From an uncultured Saprospiraceae bacterium (GTDB lineage: Bacteria; Bacteroidota; Bacteroidia; Chitinophagales; Saprospiraceae), in assembly GCA_938033975.1 (NCBI GenBank), contig CALHKJ010000435.1, positions 1 through 11,862 on the forward strand: a stretch of DNA of 11,862 bases, read 5' to 3'. Below are positions 7,667-11,862 of this stretch, one piece after another. The notes beneath the pieces were generated by a model. That model had not been told where the DNA came from. It ran no database searches and worked only from the letters and a program-made list of their open reading frames with translations. Each line of letters opens with the position of its first letter. The stretch's first letter is position 1. Position numbers and translations under genes: made by a program.

Positions 7667-7705
7667 TTTGTATGATTTAATGGGAATTAGGCAATATCAT
7701 ACAAA
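7667..7705. promoter_or_regulatory. 10-base inverted repeat, candidate operator
   Basis: TTTGTATGAT (7667-7676) and ATCATACAAA (7696-7705) are perfect reverse complements 19 bases apart. The arm centres are 29 bases apart, close to three helical turns, so two protein subunits could sit on the same face of the DNA. The right arm overlaps a possible -7 box for the downstream outer-membrane-protein gene. A hairpin in RNA is possible, but no T-rich tail follows, so an operator is the better reading. Confidence 0.5.
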
Positions 7706-7709
7706 AGTA
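7702..7709 (-). promoter_or_regulatory. Possible -7 promoter box for the barrel/hydrolase pair
   Basis: The minus strand reads TACTTTTG, an exact match to the Bacteroidota -7 consensus TAnnTTTG, about 105 bases upstream of the outer-membrane-protein ATG. I see no well-spaced -33 TTG. An exact match in this AT-rich gap has an appreciable chance of being accidental. Confidence 0.35.
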
Positions 7710-7740
7710 CGAGAAGCTCAATAAACTGATAATCAAGCAC

Positions 7741-8616
7741 TTAGCTTTTTAGAGCATTTAGAAGTTCAATTTTGTTTTTTACTTGGACTTTCTTGTAAAT
7801 ATTTGAAACATGGGTCTTTACAGTAGGCATGGCGATAAATAAAGACTCACTGATATTTGCATAGGAATGCCCTTTGATAAGTAAATCAGCAATTTCTGTT
7901 TCTCTTGGTGTCAGATTATAGTTTTTGGCATTTTGGACCTCAATCTTATTATCAGAATTGAATAATGACAACCTATTTAGATCATCGAATAGCTTACTTA
8001 TTGCCAAGATGATGAATATGATAGGCGGGGTAATGGATATTTTATTTTCAACAAATGAAAGATTAGTGATTTGTGGAGCAATGAACTCGATAAATACAGC
8101 TAATGGCACCAAAATGATAAAGGCCAAAGAAATTCTCCTTTCTAATTTCTCCCTATGCTGAATTCTCTTTTCTGGTTTTGTTCCTCTAATCAATAGCATT
8201 GAAGACAATAAAGTTATGCCCAAAAATGTAGTAACAAGTGCATTGGTATAAAAATCAAAATAACCAAAGGCTTTAGCGCCAACTATCATGATAAGAATAG
8301 CACTGACCGCATACAAGAGGACTTTGATGATTTGAGGGATCTCAACCTGCCTTTCGGCAAATGTGTTCAAGGCCGTTGTCAAAGCCAGAAGTATCATGGT
8401 AAACATGACCAAATTCGCGGAAGCGCCACCTGATAAATCGCCTTGACCAAGAAAGAGGTTAATACTCAAAGCAACCAAGAAAAATAGAAAAGCTGCTGTA
8501 AATAAAATTGTTTCTAAATATTCTATCTTCTTGCTGTAGCAAACAAGCTCCAAAAAAATGGTGATAACGCCTATCGTGTAGGCTATTACATACAATATGA
8601 TTTCTAGTATCTCCAA
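7741..8616 (-). CDS. Seven-helix membrane protein with C-terminal LuxR-type DNA-binding domain
   Basis: This 291-residue regulator appears to sense at the membrane and bind DNA in one chain. Hydrophobic helices are visible at about 3-24, 36-56, 65-85, 97-115, 122-143, 160-180 and 193-209. A short charged linker leads to a LuxR/GerE helix-turn-helix at about 232-291 (LTPRETEIADLLIKG, then AMPTVKTHVSNIYKKV). There is no receiver domain, so phosphorelay control is not expected. The start is TTG at 8616: a TAA stands two codons upstream, and no ATG follows before the second helix is underway. It precedes the outer-membrane-protein/hydrolase pair on the same strand, and a candidate operator lies in the gap. 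Local control of those genes is a reasonable inference. A 12-base inverted repeat ends three bases before its start codon. Confidence 0.85.
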   Translation of the reverse strand: MEILEIILYVIAYTIGVITIFLELVCYSKKIEYLETILFTAAFLFFLVALSINLFLGQGDLSGGASANLVMFTMILLALTTALNTFAERQVEIPQIIKVLLYAVSAILIMIVGAKAFGYFDFYTNALVTTFLGITLLSSMLLIRGTKPEKRIQHREKLERRISLAFIILVPLAVFIEFIAPQITNLSFVENKISITPPIIFIILAISKLFDDLNRLSLFNSDNKIEVQNAKNYNLTPRETEIADLLIKGHSYANISESLFIAMPTVKTHVSNIYKKVQVKNKIELLNALKS

Positions 8617-8619
8617 ATG

Positions 8620-8656
8620 GAATTAAAATATGTCAGCTAAAGTAATATTTTAATTC
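8620..8656. promoter_or_regulatory. 12-base inverted repeat at the start of the LuxR-type gene
   Basis: GAATTAAAATAT (8620-8631) and ATATTTTAATTC (8645-8656) are perfect reverse complements around a 13-base loop. The repeat fills most of the 55-base gap between the receptor gene stop and the TTG start of the membrane regulator. As RNA it could end receptor transcription or cover the regulator's ribosome-binding region; as DNA it could be an operator. The stem is almost all A-T, and no T-run follows it. The loop reads TACTTTAG on the minus strand, one mismatch from a -7 box. Confidence 0.5.
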
Positions 8657-8671
8657 TTGTCTCTAGAAAAA

Positions 8672-11122
8672 TTAATTTCCTACTCTTCTACTTTCTTCCT
8701 CAATACCTGTTTTACGATCACGACTTTTCACTTTTTGATTACCAAAGCTATAGGTCATACTTAGACTAACCCGCCTAGTATCATTTCTCCCTTCTCCTAC
8801 AGATTCTAATCCACTAAAGATGGATGTACCATTCCACCAAGCTTGATAAAAAATATCATTGGCTGCTAGCTTTACATTTAATTTGTCATCGAAAAACTTT
8901 TGCTGCAATCCCAAATTCAAAGACCAATTAGGATCATATCTGAAGACTCCTCCCCATACTCCAGGACCTGAATAATAACCAGAAACTTCTCCATTTAGTT
9001 TATCAGTAATCGCATAAGTCTGCTGTGTAAATATTACATAAGTAAAGGCTTGTACATCCACAATCTGTCCATCTCCATAGTCTGCCTGGTTATCGATATA
9101 TGATCCACTTAGGTTGAAGAATCCACTCCACTTGTCATTAAACTGCATCGGTGCAGAAATGTTTCCTGAGATAATGGTTTGGTCTGTTAGATTGGCCCAA
9201 GTAATAAAGCTTGCTCTACTGTCTTGAGGATCTGGAGCAATCAATCTTGTAATTTGATTTTCAGTTTTACTATAGCCTAGTTTAAAATTATACATGTATT
9301 GATAGGTCCAGCCTAACTCCACATTATTTACAATCTCAGCCAACAATCTTGGATTTCCTTTTTCAAACGAAAGTTCACTCAATCTATTTTCAAAAGGATT
9401 CAACACGTTGTAATCTGGTCGATTGATACGACGGCCAAAGGCTAAATTAAATGAACTGTTAGGCTTTGGTGACCATGAAAATCCTAGATTCGGGAAGGCA
9501 CTTAAATAATTTTGCTCCACTGGTGGCTCCGAAAGACTTGTATCAAAGGGAGTTAAAATTCCAAGAGCATCTGTCTGCTCAAGTCTAAGTCCAGAAGAAA
9601 AATTTAATTTATCATTGATCGGTCTATTGTAAGTTACATAACCTGCATAGACATCTTCATCGTATCTAAATATATTAGATCGTTGATCATTACGCAATTC
9701 AATACCATTTACTTCGTCATAAAATAGAAATGTATTGTCCGATACTACTCTACTAGTTTTGGCCCCAATTCCAAATTTTCCACCAGCAAGTGGTTGCTCA
9801 TAATCCAGCTTAGCAGTATAGATATCGATGTCATTCTCAGGATCTATAATGTTAATTCGTTCGCTTAAGAATCCCTGCTCATCGTTCGTCCTAAAATATC
9901 TATTCGGAGAGTAGCGACTTGAAAAGCTATTGTAATTCCCATAATCTAAATCAATATTCAGGCTTTTATCTTTTGACATTTCATACCTATAATTGATATT
10001 GAAAGTATAATTAGTGCCGCCCCCAGTCGCTGTATTCCTTGCAAAAAGAACAGAATCAATTGAGGTGATTGAACTTTGATTTGAAATTTGTACAATGTTT
10101 TCACTTTCAGTTTCACGATCACTAATTCCTCCTCCTACTAATACACCAATTGTTTGCTTTTCATTAATAAAAAAATCAGCTCCTACTCTGTAGTTGACGT
10201 TGGTGAAATTAAAGATGAAATCATTGATCTCATCCAGAAAAAGGTTGTTTTGATAACTCTGAAAAATCATATCGTTAAAACCAGTCTGCTCACCATAACC
10301 TAGGTTTCCAAAAATATTCATTCTCTTATTGCGGTAGTTCAAAGTGCTTGAAACATTATATTGACTATGTCTACCTTGAGAAAAACTTGCACTCAGTGAC
10401 CCATTGGTTCCAATATTGTCATCTCGCTTCAAACGAATATCTATGATACCTGCGTTACCCTCAGCATCATACTTTGCGCCAGGATTTGTGATGATATCTA
10501 TCCTGTCTATCTGCTCCGCTGGAAGACTTTGAAGATAGGCTGATAACTCGTCACCCGCTAGAGGTAAAAGCTTACCATCAACAAAAATCCTTACACCTGT
10601 TCGGCCTAATACACTGATATTGTCATTGTTATCAACCGTAACACTTGGAGCTTTTCTCATTAGTGCCAAAGCATTTTCTCCAGCGCTATTGATAGTTCCT
10701 TGAACATTGAATACCGTACGGTCTGCTTTTACTTCAACCAAGGCCCTTTTTGCAGTCACTACCACCTCACTAAGGTCTGTACCGCCCATGGAAAATTGCA
10801 AAATTCCCAAATCTTTGGTTCCTTTTTCTTTGACTTCAAAAACCGGCACCAACAAATCAGCTAAACCAACATAACTTGCTTTGATAAAGTAATTGCCAAG
10901 CTCAACATCATTAATAATAAAAAGACCTGCATCATTGGTAGTTTCAACTTTTATCAAGCTACTATCAACACTACTATGCAGAGAAACATTGGCATAGACA
11001 ACGGCTTCATTTTGATCATCTTGTAATAAACCTTTAATCTGAGCATTCTGAGCTTGAGTTGTCAGAGCTGAAAAAAAAGTAAAGAAGCAAATGAAGGAGA
11101 AATTCGTAAAGAAAGATTTCAT
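8672..11122 (-). CDS. TonB-dependent receptor-like outer-membrane protein (regulatory domain, plug, barrel)
   Basis: From the ATG at 11122 this protein has 816 residues. Residues 1-24 are a signal peptide ending LTTQAQ. Residues about 25-112 form a carboxypeptidase-regulatory-like domain (IKGLLQDDQNEAVVYANVSL). Residues about 118-232 form a TonB-receptor plug: LSEVVVTAK at the start, VRIFVDGK near 177, IDRIDIITNPGAKYDAEGNA near 205-224, and GIIDIRLKR at the end. The rest is a large beta-barrel of the OMP_b-brl_3 type, closing with MTYSFGNQK and a basic tail ending RRVGN. No clear TonB box was recognised. Such proteins are thought to import or bind large or scarce nutrients, but the substrate is not evident and no SusD-like partner adjoins it. 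The frame also opens from a TTG at 11161; ATG 11122 is preferred because it puts the signal peptide first and lies downstream of the possible promoter. Confidence 0.9.
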   Translation of the reverse strand: MKSFFTNFSFICFFTFFSALTTQAQNAQIKGLLQDDQNEAVVYANVSLHSSVDSSLIKVETTNDAGLFIINDVELGNYFIKASYVGLADLLVPVFEVKEKGTKDLGILQFSMGGTDLSEVVVTAKRALVEVKADRTVFNVQGTINSAGENALALMRKAPSVTVDNNDNISVLGRTGVRIFVDGKLLPLAGDELSAYLQSLPAEQIDRIDIITNPGAKYDAEGNAGIIDIRLKRDDNIGTNGSLSASFSQGRHSQYNVSSTLNYRNKRMNIFGNLGYGEQTGFNDMIFQSYQNNLFLDEINDFIFNFTNVNYRVGADFFINEKQTIGVLVGGGISDRETESENIVQISNQSSITSIDSVLFARNTATGGGTNYTFNINYRYEMSKDKSLNIDLDYGNYNSFSSRYSPNRYFRTNDEQGFLSERINIIDPENDIDIYTAKLDYEQPLAGGKFGIGAKTSRVVSDNTFLFYDEVNGIELRNDQRSNIFRYDEDVYAGYVTYNRPINDKLNFSSGLRLEQTDALGILTPFDTSLSEPPVEQNYLSAFPNLGFSWSPKPNSSFNLAFGRRINRPDYNVLNPFENRLSELSFEKGNPRLLAEIVNNVELGWTYQYMYNFKLGYSKTENQITRLIAPDPQDSRASFITWANLTDQTIISGNISAPMQFNDKWSGFFNLSGSYIDNQADYGDGQIVDVQAFTYVIFTQQTYAITDKLNGEVSGYYSGPGVWGGVFRYDPNWSLNLGLQQKFFDDKLNVKLAANDIFYQAWWNGTSIFSGLESVGEGRNDTRRVSLSMTYSFGNQKVKSRDRKTGIEEESRRVGN

Positions 11123-11158
11123 AAAATTGGGGTTCGTTTCATGTATTGTTTGTACCAA

Positions 11159-11166
11159 CAAAGCTA
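11159..11166 (-). promoter_or_regulatory. Possible -7 promoter box for the receptor gene
   Basis: The minus strand reads TAGCTTTG, an exact TAnnTTTG match, 37 bases before the receptor ATG at 11122. Transcription would begin near 11152, downstream of the alternative TTG at 11161, which supports the shorter protein. No -33 TTG lies at the usual spacing. Confidence 0.4.
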
Positions 11167-11241
11167 AGCCTTTGAGGACATGAATGGCTTACATTTCGAC
11201 AAACCCATATATAAATATGATTAATCTAAACTTATGCAGCT

Positions 11242-11862
11242 TTAATTTTCATAATTGAAAATCGTACCGCCATTTTGATGAAATTCTTCAAATGAAACAG
11301 ATTTCCCGTTGACAATATCTCCAGAACATTTGGAGCATTTCTTCTGTTTGTTAGCAACTAATTCTAAATCCATTCTATCCAAGTCACTATTAACTCTAAT
11401 TGCCACTTGTGCAGGACTATGCTTTTCTGTCCATTCTTCACGAGACAGTCTAGTTAGGACCAAATGATCATGGGATGGACTGTACAAGCCAATTAAACCC
11501 ATATAAATTACATCGGATTCAGCATACAATTGAAGTCTTTTAGATTGGTGATCACATTTTGAACAACTAATTAATTGAATTTCACCTCCTTTTGATATAT
11601 TTTCGCCCCTCTGCTTTACATCTTGTAATGTTGGATTTTGGATACATACCTTCCCTTTTGCTAAATCATTACACTCAAGTTTACCTCTCAAAGCGATTAA
11701 GTTGTTCCAATTTGAATTTAACTTCGATTTATTCATTTTTCTCTTTTCGATTCCATTGCCATCTGCTTCTCCTACTTTCTTCCCTAATATTTCAACTCTC
11801 TTGTAATGAAAAATTAGGCTAAAATTACCATCCTCATCTTTTCTGAATTCAAAATAATCCTC
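11242..11862 (-). CDS. Unrecognised protein with cysteine pairs, 5' end probably beyond window
   Basis: The frame is open from the window edge at 11862 to a TAA at 11242-11244, 206 residues as seen. An internal ATG at 11736 would give a 164-residue protein. The 42 codons upstream of that ATG also read as plausible protein (DGNFSLIFHYKRVEILGKK), so the true start may lie outside. Counting from that ATG, cysteines fall at 22, 31, 58, 61, 134 and 137, giving two CxxC pairs (CSKC at both places) that suggest one or two zinc-binding ribbons. The middle, LYAESDVIYMGLIGLYSPSHDHLVL, is beta-like and hydrophobic. There is no signal peptide or membrane helix, so it is probably cytoplasmic. I do not recognise the family. 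A gap of 119 bases separates it from the receptor gene, which has its own possible promoter. Confidence 0.6.
   Translation of the reverse strand, partial: EDYFEFRKDEDGNFSLIFHYKRVEILGKKVGEADGNGIEKRKMNKSKLNSNWNNLIALRGKLECNDLAKGKVCIQNPTLQDVKQRGENISKGGEIQLISCSKCDHQSKRLQLYAESDVIYMGLIGLYSPSHDHLVLTRLSREEWTEKHSPAQVAIRVNSDLDRMDLELVANKQKKCSKCSGDIVNGKSVSFEEFHQNGGTIFNYEN

Noticed and set aside
8672..11122. SusC-type glycan uptake locus
   Set aside because: No SusD-like lipoprotein or glycan enzyme adjoins the gene, and its length of 816 residues is shorter than usual SusC proteins of about 1000.
11206..11227. Small palindromes CATAT/ATATG and GATTAATC upstream of the receptor gene
   Set aside because: The arms are 4-5 bases of A-T-rich sequence, expected by chance at this base composition.
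11245..11262. 7-base inverted repeat ATTTTCA/TGAAAAT as a terminator for the cysteine-pair gene
   Set aside because: It lies within the last codons, the stem is short and A-T rich, and no T-run follows.

Overview
The window looks like chromosomal DNA from a low-GC, Gram-negative member of the Bacteroidota, probably of the Cytophagales type. Four kinds of evidence point there: a carboxypeptidase-regulatory/plug/barrel outer-membrane receptor, a lipoprotein of a type common in that phylum, weak or absent Shine-Dalgarno sequences with several GTG or TTG starts, and promoter boxes resembling TAnnTTTG. No rRNA, tRNA, CRISPR array, insertion sequence or integrase was recognised.

Region 1 (1-1501, minus strand) is the regulatory head of a phenylacetate-degradation locus. 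A TetR-family repressor gene is followed by a phenylacetyl-CoA epoxidase reductase subunit (paaE-like), which is cut by the window edge. The 56 bases between them hold a perfect 20-base palindrome. It sits between a TTG and a TAAATTTA element, so it looks like a repressor operator inside the spacer of the paaE promoter.

Region 2 (1831-5649, plus strand) holds three genes: a large surface-type lipoprotein, an ECF-type sigma factor with a TTG start, and a 487-residue protein whose ATG overlaps the sigma stop codon. That last protein has an anti-sigma-like cytoplasmic start, one membrane helix, a long polar linker and a C-terminal part resembling an outer-membrane beta-barrel. The set reads as an envelope-sensing sigma/anti-sigma unit with an unusual, possibly envelope-spanning anti-sigma partner. 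A hairpin at 5692-5721 separates it from convergent genes.

Region 3 (5780-8616, minus strand) holds a seven-helix membrane protein ending in a LuxR-type DNA-binding domain, then a small outer-membrane beta-barrel protein, then a lipoprotein serine hydrolase of the beta-lactamase/DD-peptidase fold. The last two are 3 bases apart and surely cotranscribed. A 10-base inverted repeat in front of that pair overlaps a possible promoter box and is a candidate target of the LuxR protein.

Region 4 (8672-11862, minus strand) holds an 816-residue TonB-receptor-like protein and, upstream of it, an unrecognised cysteine-pair protein whose reading frame runs off the window.
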